From positions 1 to 35,850 of the forward strand of contig JAFXEU010000034.1 of the NCBI GenBank assembly GCA_017520845.1: a DNA stretch of 35,850 nucleotides. The letters are read 5' to 3'. This document shows positions 1 to 8,783 of this stretch, one piece after another. A program made the position numbers and the translations under genes. The notes under the pieces are model-generated. The model was not told the origin of the DNA. It did not search any database and worked only from the letters and a program-made list of their open reading frames with translations. Origin of the DNA: Kiritimatiellia bacterium (GTDB lineage: Bacteria; Verrucomicrobiota; Kiritimatiellia; RFP12; UBA1067). The first letter of the stretch is position 1. Each line of letters opens with the position of its first letter.

Positions 1-1233
1 CTGCGCAAGGCTTTCCCGAATTTCGGGGATGCTGGCCATGCGCGCATCATGCGCGGTGATCGTGTCATTCCCGGCCTGTTCAAGGTGCGTTGTCGCGATG
101 ACGGCTTTGTCGAACTCGGCTACCACCAGAAAGCGTTTGTACCTCGCATATGACAGTGCCGTCCATTTCCATGAAACCGGCTCTTCTTTCGACAAGACGC
201 AGTTGCCCTGCGAGCCTTCTCCGTAGAACGTCTTGTGCATACCGGTCAGTTTGGCGAGCACGGTGGCCTCGGGATGGCCGACGGTGTCGCGAATCTCGTT
301 TAGGCAGCAGAAGTCAGGATTCTCTCTGATGATGCGGTCTGCGATGCGGTCTGCGATGATGGTCTGCGTCGCGGCATCGTAGGCGTAGTTGATGTTGTAT
401 GTCATGAGACGGAAAGCGCCGTCCGGCATGGCCGCGCGCTGCGTTGGCGGCTCCGTAGGCTCCGGGGCGGCGAACTGCGGCGTACCGTCGGCAATCGAAA
501 TCGCCGCGTCGGGACCGGCCGCCGCGCTCGCCGCAAGCTGGGCGTCGCTCAAAACGCCTCTCCAGAGGCGGACTTCGTCATAGGCGGCCAATGCATCGCG
601 ATCCGCCGCATACTGCGAATGTCCGAGATAGAGGACTGGATCGACGAAGCCGTGTATGCCGACCGGCATCGTCAGCGTGCCGGATTTCTGGAGCTCACCC
701 GTCTCCGCGTCTCGCCGCTGCCACCGGACAACAGTCGCCTCGCCGCTCCTTTGGAATGTGACAGCAATGTGGTAATCCGTTCCAAGCTCGTATGGAGCCA
801 TCGTATTCGCAACGCTTGTCCCGGCGCCGCCGTTCTTCGCGCCGACACTGTCGCTGCCGAGAGTCGTGCCGTATGTCCATGGCATCTGGAAGTAGTGCGC
901 GTCGTCCGCGCCGTAGTCGAAGATGCGCGACCAGCTCTTGACGCCGTCATGCCGCGCCCATATCTCAATAGTCGCGGCTGTCGTGTCGAGCATGTTCGTT
1001 CCGAGATCGACATAGCCCGTGCCATGCGAACACGCTCCATAGCCCATGTGAACCCTGCCGCCGTAAAGCGACACGTACGTGCCGCACTTCACCGCATCCG
1101 CCCCGCCCACGGAGTCGGAGTAGTCGCCGTTGAAGCTCCAGCGGTGCGTCAGCTCCGCTGCAGAAAGTGGCAGCGCCGCAAATGCCATAAGCGCAAGTGC
1201 CGAGCAAGTAAACAGCCCACCAACCTTCTTCAT
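1..1233 (-). CDS. LamG-like and endonuclease/exonuclease/phosphatase-domain secreted protein (3' part outside window)
   Basis: The frame starts at ATG 1233 and stays open to base 1, giving 411 codons, so the C-terminus is missing. Residues 1-25 form a Sec-type leader (MKK, hydrophobic core, LSAAE). Residues about 28-200 look like a LamG/concanavalin-type lectin domain: LTHRWSFNGDYSDSVGG, then YVDLGTNM, then YDEVRLWRGVLSDAQ near the end. After a Pro-rich linker, residues 275-411 resemble the start of an EEP (DNase I/exonuclease III) fold, with MTYNI at 277-281, LNEI at 311-314 (the usual metal-binding Glu) and ATTHL at 380-384. The family cleaves phosphodiesters or phosphomonoesters; the substrate here is unknown. 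It is the last visible gene of the operon, 16 bases after the metallophosphoesterase. A 12-bp tandem duplication gives the repeated ADRIADRI. The fold assignment is by motif and catalytic residues further on cannot be checked. Confidence 0.75.
   Translation of the reverse strand, partial: MKKVGGLFTCSALALMAFAALPLSAAELTHRWSFNGDYSDSVGGADAVKCGTYVSLYGGRVHMGYGACSHGTGYVDLGTNMLDTTAATIEIWARHDGVKSWSRIFDYGADDAHYFQMPWTYGTTLGSDSVGAKNGGAGTSVANTMAPYELGTDYHIAVTFQRSGEATVVRWQRRDAETGELQKSGTLTMPVGIHGFVDPVLYLGHSQYAADRDALAAYDEVRLWRGVLSDAQLAASAAAGPDAAISIADGTPQFAAPEPTEPPTQRAAMPDGAFRLMTYNINYAYDAATQTIIADRIADRIIRENPDFCCLNEIRDTVGHPEATVLAKLTGMHKTFYGEGSQGNCVLSKEEPVSWKWTALSYARYKRFLVVAEFDKAVIATTHLEQAGNDTITAHDARMASIPEIRESLAQ
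331..354. repeat. 12-bp perfect tandem duplication inside the EEP-domain gene
   Basis: GATGCGGTCTGC occurs twice in a row (331-342, 343-354). It keeps the frame and duplicates four residues (ADRI) between the first two EEP motifs. Confidence 0.85.
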
Positions 1234-1249
1234 GTTCGAGAATATCCTT

Positions 1250-2719
1250 TCATACCTTGAAATCCGTGATAATCGGTCTGCCTGAAGTACCAAGCGAGGT
1301 CAGCGGACGGGCGGCAATGGTGAGCGTCTTGCAGGGCGGCAGTTCGGATTTGGAGATTTCAAGCGTAGTCACGCCACCATTCGGCTCATGGCCGATCCCC
1401 ATGTTCACACCCGTCGCATAGACCGCCTTGCGCAGCTTCACCCCCTCTCCCGCCACAACGACCTCGTAGGCATACACACGCGAATCGGGATTGCCATCAG
1501 CAAGAGGTATTCTCACGCAGAGTTTCGGAGACACGGGGTTTTCTTGGACAAGATTAACAGGATTTACAGGATTATCGTTTGCAGTCTTCGCAATCTTGTT
1601 AATCTTGTCAATCCTGTCTAAAGAGACTTCCAGCTTCGCGCCCTTGCGGAACTGCGGTTCGCCAATGACTTTCTTCAACTCGTCCTTTGAGAATGGACGC
1701 GGATCGTACCTGCCGAGCGGCATAATCCAGTCCGCGCCGAGCCTCCCGCCTTTTCCTACCTCATACCGCTCTATGGCCAACATGTCGTCGTAAACGCGCA
1801 CGACATAGCACTGCCGGTTTCCTTCTGTTTCCGGGGACTTTTCTATCGGCGGATTGGGCGACCAGGCATCGTCCTTCGAGGAAAGCGCGTTGGAGCCGTG
1901 GGGCGCGCACGAAGGGCACTGTATTACCGGCCCGGCGCTCCACATGTAAATCCTGTTCCAGTTCGCCGCGCTCGAATGCCAGTGTCCGAAGAAGGATACC
2001 GCGTTGGAGTATTCGCGCATCGCCGCGTTCAGGACTTTGCGGGGGCGAATATGCGAAAAGAGGAAGAACGGCTTGCCACATGCGGGCATTTCGCCCATCG
2101 TCTCCTTCACGAGTGCGGCCGCTTGCGACTCGACTTCCTCGCCTTTGCCGGGGACGTAGTGGCGAGCGAAGAAATGGTATCCATTGACCGTCCTGTGCCA
2201 TACGTCCGAATACGGTTCGCCCCAGATGCGCTCCCAGTTCGCTGCTATGTCGGTGGCGAGAACGTGTCTCGCGCGTTCCTCCGGATCGGGGTAGAGGTCG
2301 ATTACCATCTTCCCGATTCCGTAGTTCAGCGCCTCCATGTCGTGGTTGCCGGTGACGAAAAGCCGTTCCACCTTGTGGCCGTCGGGGGCGAGGTCGTGCG
2401 GAAACACCTTGTCCCAGGCGGTGCGGTGAAACTCCATCTCCTCGACCTGTCCGCAATGCGCCATGTCGCCGCAATGAAGCACGGCATCGACGTTCTGCCC
2501 GCGAAAATGCTTCAGCGCGGCGACAACCCAGTTGTCCGACCAGTATTTCGTCGAATACTTGCCGTCAGTCGTCGTCCTGAGATGCGTGTCGCTAATGACG
2601 CCAAAGACGAGATTCGGCTTGCCGCCGTGCTTCCAGCCCAAGGGGGCCGCAAACAGCCGTCCGCAGAAAAGCGACGCGAACGCAGCGAATCCGTCCCCAA
2701 TGAACTCACGTCTTGTCAT
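1250..2719 (-). CDS. Tat-exported calcineurin-like metallophosphoesterase
   Basis: 489 residues from ATG 2719. This start is chosen because it opens MTRREFIGDGFAAFASLF, a twin-arginine leader, and is preceded by a GAGGGGG ribosome site; an in-frame extension upstream overlaps GH95 and has no leader. All five metallophosphoesterase blocks are present: SDTHL (D44, H46), CGD (D85), GNHD (N125, H126), SHIRP (H223) and GHWH (H246, H248). The domain should bind two metal ions and hydrolyse phosphoesters outside the cytoplasm; the substrate is not evident. Residues about 300-489 form a C-terminal extension with Ig-like character. Residues 369-398 (DKINKIAK then NPVNPVNLVQENPV) are encoded by an inverted dispersed repeat and look like an insertion. 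The gene lies 13 bases after GH95 and 16 before the LamG/EEP gene. Confidence 0.85.
   Translation of the reverse strand: MTRREFIGDGFAAFASLFCGRLFAAPLGWKHGGKPNLVFGVISDTHLRTTTDGKYSTKYWSDNWVVAALKHFRGQNVDAVLHCGDMAHCGQVEEMEFHRTAWDKVFPHDLAPDGHKVERLFVTGNHDMEALNYGIGKMVIDLYPDPEERARHVLATDIAANWERIWGEPYSDVWHRTVNGYHFFARHYVPGKGEEVESQAAALVKETMGEMPACGKPFFLFSHIRPRKVLNAAMREYSNAVSFFGHWHSSAANWNRIYMWSAGPVIQCPSCAPHGSNALSSKDDAWSPNPPIEKSPETEGNRQCYVVRVYDDMLAIERYEVGKGGRLGADWIMPLGRYDPRPFSKDELKKVIGEPQFRKGAKLEVSLDRIDKINKIAKTANDNPVNPVNLVQENPVSPKLCVRIPLADGNPDSRVYAYEVVVAGEGVKLRKAVYATGVNMGIGHEPNGGVTTLEISKSELPPCKTLTIAARPLTSLGTSGRPIITDFKV
1547..1618. repeat. Inverted repeat of AGGATTnACA type, inserted in frame in the metallophosphoesterase gene
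   Basis: The left arm, 1547-1573, is built of GACAAGATT, AACAGGATT and TACAGGATT. The right arm, 1592-1618, is its near reverse complement with the same 9-base periodicity; the loop is 18 bases. The arms differ at only a few positions, mostly A/G exchanges. The element keeps the reading frame and encodes the low-complexity NPVNPVNLV stretch. A matching fragment occurs at 21117-21136. Confidence 0.85.
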
Positions 2720-2732
2720 TGCGCGGCCCCCT

Positions 2733-5021
2733 CTATTTCCACAGCTTGCCGTTGTAGCGGACGACTGGCTTTTTCGCTGCATGTGCGCCCGGGCGAAGCG
2801 CGACCTTGACCGGCTTGCCATCCTTCCACTCGCAATCGACCGTCCAGCCGCCGCGCGCGCAAAGCCCCTTGAACGAACCATGCGCCGCCCATTTCGCCGG
2901 CAAGGCTGGAAGCAGGTCGATTATGAAATTGCCGTCTTCATCCGTCTCATGGCTCTGGAGCAGCATCTCCGCAATTGCCGCTGTGCCGCCCGCGTTCGCG
3001 TCGATTTCCTGAAAAGAGCCGATTTTCGCCCAGAGGGTATCGCAGGTTCTCTCGCGCATCATGTTGCCGAAGAGCGCGAGCGCCCGGTCGCCTTCGCCGG
3101 TGCGAGCGCGGCAGCACATCCGGTGCGCGAGCGCCCAGGCGTGACTGTGGTCGCCGCGCAGGTCGAGCGTCCGCTTCGCGGCGGCGAGGAAGTTCGGCGT
3201 GGCGCGGCTGACGAGTGCACACGGATAGAGTCCGCAGAGCTGTGAGATGTGACGGTGGTTCGGGTCGCCGATTTCGCCGTAGGCGTTCTCCTCGCGGTAT
3301 TCCTTGATTTGCCCTGATGCGCCTACCTCAATGCCGCCGTAGCGCCCTAGTTGCGCCCTGCAGCGCTGGACGACGGGATCATCCTCGTGTCCGAGAGTTC
3401 CAGCGAGCCGCACGAACGCCGCATTGTTCGCCTCAATCATCTGCTGGTCGAACGCACATCCGATGGTGTGCGGATACCGGCCATTCCAGTACTGCTCCGG
3501 GGACGCGGAGAACGTGGCCAGGAAGAGCCCGTTCGTCTCGGCGACGGTGCGTGAGAGAAAGTCCGCCATCCCGCGCAGAATCGGCCATGAACGCATCCGT
3601 GCGCTTGTCGATTGCGAAAAGTCGCACCAGTCGACGAAGAGTGCCGTTGTGAGTCCCCCCGTGCCGGGACCGGAGTGTCCGTTGGGCTTCTCGCGCATCG
3701 GCGTACACATCACCTCGCAGGGCCACGCCGCCGTCCCGATGCTCCACAAGTCCTTCGAGACGGGTTCGGCAAGCGCGGCGGGATTCTCGCGTTTCAGGTA
3801 CTCGACGGCGGGGTCGTGCGTGGCGGGGCGGTAGGCTTCGCAGTAGTCCGCATACGCCTCGAAGCACTCCGCCATGTTGCAGACGAACGCCGGCCAGTAG
3901 GCCATCTGCACGTTGATGTTGTGCCAGTAGCCAGAGCCCCAGCCGGTCTCAAGCATCGGCCCAGCCCACACGCCCTGCAGCGAACATGGAAGCGTCCCCG
4001 GACGCGACGACGATGCAAGCAGATACTTCCCCAGCCGCCAGTAGAGCGCGGCGAGATACGCGCTCTTTTCCGCTCTTCGCCGTAGCTCAGGCGTCGTCAA
4101 AAGCGCGTCGGAACCTTCATATTCGAGGTTTATCGACGAGCGCGTGACGACTTCCCGGAAGTCGGAGATGTGCCGCGTCTTGAGCGTGTCGTAGCCGAGG
4201 GTGGCCGCCGCCGCCACGCGCCGCCGTGCCTCCGGCATCGGGTCGGGTCCGAGAAACGGGGTGCGGTCGCGTTCGCCGTGCATCGGCGCAATCATCTCCG
4301 GCGCGAGCCGGTAGTCCGTCTCAAGCGTGAAGTAGACGACGGCCTCGCCCGCGTCCGTGACCTTGAGCGCCCCGTCCGGCATCACCTCCACCGTGCCGTC
4401 GGTAACGACCCTGAAGCACCCGGCAAGGCTGATGCCATACGCGCCGCTCGTTTCTGCGAGGCGAATCTCGCCTGCGCCCGCGTCCGCCTCGACCCTGCCC
4501 GTGCGGTCGAACGGCGGCGGCGCGTCAAGCGCGGGGATTTCCACGTGAAGCGTGAAGGCAAGCGCACCCTTGCGCGACGCGCCAAGACGCATCGCGCAGA
4601 CGTTGTCCGCGTAGGAGACGAAGCACTCCCGCGTGAACGCCACGCCGTCCGAGGCGTATCTCACCTGCGCCACCGAATCCTCGAGGTCGAGTTCGCGCCG
4701 GTAGCCCGTGGCGTTCGCGTGGCCGAGTTTGATGGAGAGGTCGGCGGCGTCCGTCATGTTGCCCTGCGGCCAGTCGGGACGCTTCCACAAGAGCGCGCGC
4801 GTCTGGAAGGACGGCGCCGTCAGCTGAAGCCGTTCGACATCCGTCCCGCCGAACATAGCCACGCCGAAGTGGCCGTTGCCGAGCGGCAGCGCGGACGTGC
4901 GCCAGCCCTCCGCGCTCCAGTCCGCCGCCTCGCGGTAGCGAAGCCGCCACGCCGACGCCCGCGTCGAAACCGCCGCGCTTGTCGCGAGAGCCAGCACACC
5001 AATCAACATCAATCTCTTCAT
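2733..5021 (-). CDS. GH95-family glycoside hydrolase (alpha-L-fucosidase/alpha-L-galactosidase type)
   Basis: 762 residues, the usual length for GH95, with a Sec leader (residues 1-24, ending in ASA). Family landmarks in order: LPLGNGHFGVAMFGG (46-59) of the N-terminal beta-domain, CSLQGVWAG (346-354), HNINVQMAYWP (367-377) with the two conserved Asn (N368, N370), ASPEQYWNG (506-514), QIKE then DPNHRHISQLCGLYP (571-600), and the C-terminal LLPALPAKW / LCARGGWTVDCEWKDGK (703-736). Characterised GH95 enzymes release terminal alpha-1,2-L-fucose or L-galactose by inversion; which sugar this one removes cannot be told. ATG 5021 has a GGAAG site just upstream. It follows the broken phosphoesterase by 21 bases and precedes the intact one by 13, so it belongs to the same exported glycan-degradation operon. 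Confidence 0.9.
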   Translation of the reverse strand: MKRLMLIGVLALATSAAVSTRASAWRLRYREAADWSAEGWRTSALPLGNGHFGVAMFGGTDVERLQLTAPSFQTRALLWKRPDWPQGNMTDAADLSIKLGHANATGYRRELDLEDSVAQVRYASDGVAFTRECFVSYADNVCAMRLGASRKGALAFTLHVEIPALDAPPPFDRTGRVEADAGAGEIRLAETSGAYGISLAGCFRVVTDGTVEVMPDGALKVTDAGEAVVYFTLETDYRLAPEMIAPMHGERDRTPFLGPDPMPEARRRVAAAATLGYDTLKTRHISDFREVVTRSSINLEYEGSDALLTTPELRRRAEKSAYLAALYWRLGKYLLASSSRPGTLPCSLQGVWAGPMLETGWGSGYWHNINVQMAYWPAFVCNMAECFEAYADYCEAYRPATHDPAVEYLKRENPAALAEPVSKDLWSIGTAAWPCEVMCTPMREKPNGHSGPGTGGLTTALFVDWCDFSQSTSARMRSWPILRGMADFLSRTVAETNGLFLATFSASPEQYWNGRYPHTIGCAFDQQMIEANNAAFVRLAGTLGHEDDPVVQRCRAQLGRYGGIEVGASGQIKEYREENAYGEIGDPNHRHISQLCGLYPCALVSRATPNFLAAAKRTLDLRGDHSHAWALAHRMCCRARTGEGDRALALFGNMMRERTCDTLWAKIGSFQEIDANAGGTAAIAEMLLQSHETDEDGNFIIDLLPALPAKWAAHGSFKGLCARGGWTVDCEWKDGKPVKVALRPGAHAAKKPVVRYNGKLWK

Positions 5022-5042
5022 CTTCTTCCTTTTGTTTTACAT

Positions 5043-5221
5043 TCACATGTACAAAAGCCTGCTGTGCGTGTAGTCGGAGTGGTAGGAACTGCCATCCGGC
5101 GAATCGAAGTGGATATCACCCAACACCGGAACGGAGGCAGAATCGCGCCCGACGCACCTGACATTGCAGATATCAACGCCGCTGAGCAGCAAAATACAAA
5201 CTCCCTGCGCGTCATATTCAT
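5043..5221 (-). pseudogene. Frameshifted, truncated Tat-exported metallophosphoesterase remnant
   Basis: ATG 5221 overlaps the stop of the propeller gene (ATGA) and has a GGAG site 6 bases upstream, so it is positioned like a normal operon gene. It opens MNMTRREFVFCCSAALISAM, a twin-arginine leader, and continues to AILPPF. Moving one base at that point gives PVLGDIHFDSPDGSSYHSD, the first metal-binding block (GDxH) of a calcineurin-like phosphoesterase, which stops at TGA 5043 after about 28 residues. The rest of the domain (GNHD, GHxH) is absent, because GH95 starts 21 bases later. A one-base deletion plus a larger deletion best explains this. A sequencing error could explain the frameshift but not the missing 250 or more residues. 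Confidence 0.75.
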
Positions 5222-6387
5222 AAATTTCTCCGTCCGCAATATATTCTTCCAGGGAATGCCATTACATGGCCGTTGCACTCCACGACGAGAAGGAAACTGT
5301 CGTTTCCGATGGCGCACAGCGCGGGCCACATCATCCTGTCTTCGTCTTCTGTCATCATCGGCGGCGAAGAAACGCACCGCATCGTCGAAATCGCGCCGTT
5401 TTTGATTTCCTTCTTCGGCACAACGGCTACGCGCGCTATGGGTTTATTGACATCGACGTCGCCTTTGCCGCTATGTTCCTGCCATGAAAGAAGCATATAG
5501 TTTTTCGTGGTTGCGATATAAGGTGCTCCGGCATACGTCTTGCGCCAGTCTGGCGCCTCGAGAAGCGGCTCCATGCGCCGTGGCGAAGGCGCAAGCACCG
5601 GCTCCTTCCAGTTTTCCGCAATACGCGAGGCGACAATCTGCGGATGGAGTCTCGTGCCGGACGGATTCGCCTCGATTGAAAGAAATCGCCAGCCGGCATA
5701 TTCTGCCACGGCAGGCATCCCGTCCCTGCACTTCGGCGTGTAGCAGGCCGTACGTGGCTTCGACCACGTCTCCCCCCCGTCGACAGTCTCGATGAAGGAT
5801 ATGTCCTGGTAGCGGCGGCGATTTTCTTCGTATGGCGATTCGTCGGCAAAATATATCTGCGCACGCCCTTCCCTGCCGGGCAGGACGAACGGCTCGTAGC
5901 ATCCACGCCACAGGCCATCCTTGCTGGGCGGGCATTTGTAGACGACCTTCAGCGGCGACCACGTCGAGCCGCCATCGTCGGAGACCGATATTGCAATCGC
6001 AAAAGGATGCGCATCGACCCTGCATTTCGAGGGACGCAGGTTGCAGGCGAATATGATGCGCCCCGTCTCCAACTGGGCGAACTCGGCGTTGGCAAGAGCC
6101 ACGAACACCTTCTCTTCGCCATTCGTTACGGTGAAGTTCCTTGCAACCACGACCCTGTCGCTCCATGCGCCCTTCGCCCCGTTCTTGCCGCGCGTGTAGA
6201 AGCGTGCTACCATGCCGTCAAGCGCATAGCCGGCCATGAGCCGCCCATCATTCAGACGGTGTATGCGCGCATAATAGCCGCGTCCCAGATCGAACGGCTT
6301 CCCCCATTGGATCGAGATGTTGTTCGACGCATGGACTGCGCCGCTGGCAAGGGCGATTGCGGCAAGGATGACGGCGAAGGGCTTCAC
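5218..6387 (-). CDS. Secreted sialidase-fold (BNR/Asp-box) beta-propeller, exo-glycosidase-like
   Basis: 389 residues with a Sec leader (1-20, ending VHA). The sequence has the six-bladed sialidase pattern: a YYARIHRLNDGRLMAGY blade start, two Asp-boxes (SDDGGSTWS and TVDGGETWS), and conserved WRGCYEPFVLPG and YFADESP segments. Families with this fold include GH33 sialidases and GH93 exo-arabinanases. The neighbouring GH51 and GH127 genes make an arabinan- or arabinogalactan-directed role conceivable, but the substrate cannot be read from the sequence and the Arg triad of true sialidases was not identified with confidence. The gene overlaps GH127 by ATGA upstream and the phosphoesterase remnant by ATGA downstream. 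Confidence 0.75.
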   Translation of the reverse strand: MKPFAVILAAIALASGAVHASNNISIQWGKPFDLGRGYYARIHRLNDGRLMAGYALDGMVARFYTRGKNGAKGAWSDRVVVARNFTVTNGEEKVFVALANAEFAQLETGRIIFACNLRPSKCRVDAHPFAIAISVSDDGGSTWSPLKVVYKCPPSKDGLWRGCYEPFVLPGREGRAQIYFADESPYEENRRRYQDISFIETVDGGETWSKPRTACYTPKCRDGMPAVAEYAGWRFLSIEANPSGTRLHPQIVASRIAENWKEPVLAPSPRRMEPLLEAPDWRKTYAGAPYIATTKNYMLLSWQEHSGKGDVDVNKPIARVAVVPKKEIKNGAISTMRCVSSPPMMTEDEDRMMWPALCAIGNDSFLLVVECNGHVMAFPGRIYCGRRNL

Positions 6388-8783
6388 TTGAACCTGGCCT
6401 CCAAAATGCCGCTCGAATAGCGAGGCTGCAGTTTGATGTCCAGTCTCAGCGAACGGGCATTCACCGGCGAAGGGAAATCGACGCTCGTGAAGCGGTCCTT
6501 TTCAACCGGGCCTTGTTCGACCGCCTTGCGCCAAGGCGAATCGTCCGACTCGCGCCAGGAAACGCTCCAAGATTCGGGGATTCGGCAGCCGCCCGTTCCC
6601 GTGTCGTCAAACCAGTATACCTCCACGCCGCGAATTTCACGCACGGCGGAGAAATCGAATTGCACCCATTCGCGCGTTCCCCTGTGTTCCCAGAATGTCA
6701 GCCGGGGAATGGATTTGTCGGAAGATGATTTGGGTATCTTTCCGTCTATGGCCGCAGGAACCGAACTGCCCGAATAGCAATATGACGCATGCGCGACTAT
6801 GGGAGGAGTCGTCTCATGAAACCACGTCTGCATCTCGTTGCCCGGCTGGCGGTTGCCCCAGATGAAGTATGGCACAAGCGTCACGCCGTTCGACGATTTG
6901 AGCGTGACGAACCGTTCAGCGCCTATCTCCACCGTGCCATCGCTGAAAGTTGCGTCAGCCGGAATGAAGGCGTCGAAGGCCTTGCCGTCGTTGTCCGCGC
7001 CCTCCGCGCAGTAGACAATTGGCCCGCGCTCGACTGCGAGTCGTCCTTTGTCCGCCTCAACCTTGCCATGCGCCTTGACGCGTCGGACTGGCATGTCCAT
7101 CGCAACCTCCACGACATCACCGGTTTTCCACTCGCGTTCGATGACGGCATAACCCTTGACAGAAGAAATATCGATTTTCCGCCCGTTCACCTTGACCTTG
7201 AAATCGTCAATCTTCCCTGATACGATCTGCGTGTAGAGATCGCTGGGCACGGGCCGACCTACGCACCAGCCTGGAATGCGGACGTGAAGCGCAAACCTCT
7301 CGCAATCGCGTGGAGGCGTCACGCAAAGTTCAATCTTCCCGTTCCACGGATAGTCCGTCTTCTGCTTCAGTTTCACATCGCCGCTTGCAAGATGCAATGT
7401 CGCTTCCGAATCGACGAAGAGGTTGACATAGGCCGCATCGCCCCGTGTTGCGTATGCGAACTGGACGATTTGCGGGATGAACCTCACCACGTTCACCGGG
7501 CAGCACGAGCAGCCGAACCACTTCGAGCGCTTGTATCCGCCTTTCGAGGCAAGCGGATTCGGGTAGAAGAACTCGTCGCCCGAAAGCGACACGCCGGAAA
7601 TAATGCCGTTGTACAACGCGCGCTCCATCACGTCGATGTATTTTGCCTCGCCGTGCATGAGGAACATTCGCTCGTTCCACAGGGCATTTCCTATTCCGGC
7701 GCACGTTTCGAGATAGGCCGTCTCGTTCGGCAGTTCATAGTTTGCGCCAAACGCCTCGCCGCTATGCCTTGCGCCGACAGACCCGTTGAGCGCCAGTTTC
7801 TTCTGGACTACGTTCTCCCAGATCGCGGCTATCGCCTTCACATATTCCTTGTTGCCCGTAAGAGCCGCAATATCCGCCATGCCGCAGTAGAGATACGTCG
7901 CACGGACGGCGTGGCCGACGGCTTCTCGCTGATCGACAACAGGCATGTGCTTCTGGAAATACGCGCCCGGCGCACCAAGCGCCTTGCCGTCGGCGAGGTC
8001 TCCCGACTGCGTGAACACCTTCCTGTTCTTTCCCTTGAAGTCCTTCCCCCGGCGGTCGAGTAGATATTTCGCAAGTTCGAGATAGAGCTCCTCTCCCGTC
8101 ACTCGATAGAGCTTGGCAAGCGCGAGTTCTATTTCCTCGTGACCCGATGTCTCGTGGAGCTGCGTCGCTCCGGGGCCGAACGTGCGGCAGACGAGGTCGG
8201 CGGACTTGGTCGCCACGTCAAGGAGGTTGCGCTTGCCAGTGGCCTCGTACCACGCTACCGCCGCCTCGTAGAGGTGTCCGACGTTGTAGAGCTCGTGGCT
8301 GTGCGCGAGATGGCTCCAGCGCGTCGGCCCCATCATGCGGAACTCCGGCTTCCCATTCTTGCCCTTGTAGGTGAAACCGAGCGTCCGCGCCGTGTAGAGG
8401 TAGCCGTCCGGCTCCTGCGCTCCGGCTATTGCGGCGATGACGCCATCGACATACTTCTCAAGTTCCGGGTCGGGGTGGACGGCAAGGATGTTCGCTGCGC
8501 CCTCTATGACCTTGTAGACATCTGAATCGTCGAACGGAATGCCCTTGAAAGTTCCCCATTCACGCCTTGCGGCGCGCCGGAAGTTGGGGATTCGCTCAAG
8601 CTCGCACTTCTCGAAGTCGGCCTTTAGCGTAACAAGTCTATTCGTCTCGAAACGCGGCAGCCAGAAACCGCCCGTCACGTTGACATCCGTCAACTTCGCC
8701 GGACTGTACGGATAGTAGTCAGACGCCATTGCCGTGATTGCGCATACCGCAAACGAGATGCAGAAAAGAGATTTTGCTTTCAT
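6384..8783 (-). CDS. GH127-family beta-L-arabinofuranosidase-like enzyme with C-terminal discoidin-like domain
   Basis: 799 residues with a Sec leader (1-20). The (alpha/alpha)6 catalytic region opens SPAKLTDVNVTGGFW and carries GAQEPDGYLYT (121-131), HSHELYNVGHLYEAAVAWYEATGK and SGHEEIELALAKLY, all typical of the DUF1680/GH127 family. The zinc/cysteine catalytic site is visible as LETC (E359, C361) and GCSCCPVN (C425, C427, C428); in characterised members one Cys of the CCP pair is the nucleophile. Residues about 670-799 (ASYCYSGSSVPAAIDG, then WVQFDFSAVREIRGVEVYWFDD, then SLRLDIKLQ) look like an F5/8 type C, CBM32-like domain. The family removes beta-L-arabinofuranose; exact linkage unknown. 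ATGA overlaps on both sides (cupin upstream, propeller downstream). Confidence 0.9.
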   Translation of the reverse strand: MKAKSLFCISFAVCAITAMASDYYPYSPAKLTDVNVTGGFWLPRFETNRLVTLKADFEKCELERIPNFRRAARREWGTFKGIPFDDSDVYKVIEGAANILAVHPDPELEKYVDGVIAAIAGAQEPDGYLYTARTLGFTYKGKNGKPEFRMMGPTRWSHLAHSHELYNVGHLYEAAVAWYEATGKRNLLDVATKSADLVCRTFGPGATQLHETSGHEEIELALAKLYRVTGEELYLELAKYLLDRRGKDFKGKNRKVFTQSGDLADGKALGAPGAYFQKHMPVVDQREAVGHAVRATYLYCGMADIAALTGNKEYVKAIAAIWENVVQKKLALNGSVGARHSGEAFGANYELPNETAYLETCAGIGNALWNERMFLMHGEAKYIDVMERALYNGIISGVSLSGDEFFYPNPLASKGGYKRSKWFGCSCCPVNVVRFIPQIVQFAYATRGDAAYVNLFVDSEATLHLASGDVKLKQKTDYPWNGKIELCVTPPRDCERFALHVRIPGWCVGRPVPSDLYTQIVSGKIDDFKVKVNGRKIDISSVKGYAVIEREWKTGDVVEVAMDMPVRRVKAHGKVEADKGRLAVERGPIVYCAEGADNDGKAFDAFIPADATFSDGTVEIGAERFVTLKSSNGVTLVPYFIWGNRQPGNEMQTWFHETTPPIVAHASYCYSGSSVPAAIDGKIPKSSSDKSIPRLTFWEHRGTREWVQFDFSAVREIRGVEVYWFDDTGTGGCRIPESWSVSWRESDDSPWRKAVEQGPVEKDRFTSVDFPSPVNARSLRLDIKLQPRYSSGILEARFK

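Noticed and set aside
4170-5405. Long plus-strand open frame (411 codons) opposite GH95
   Set aside because: Arg/Ala/Val-rich composition typical of the antisense of a GC-rich gene; no family motif, and GH95 on the other strand is certain.
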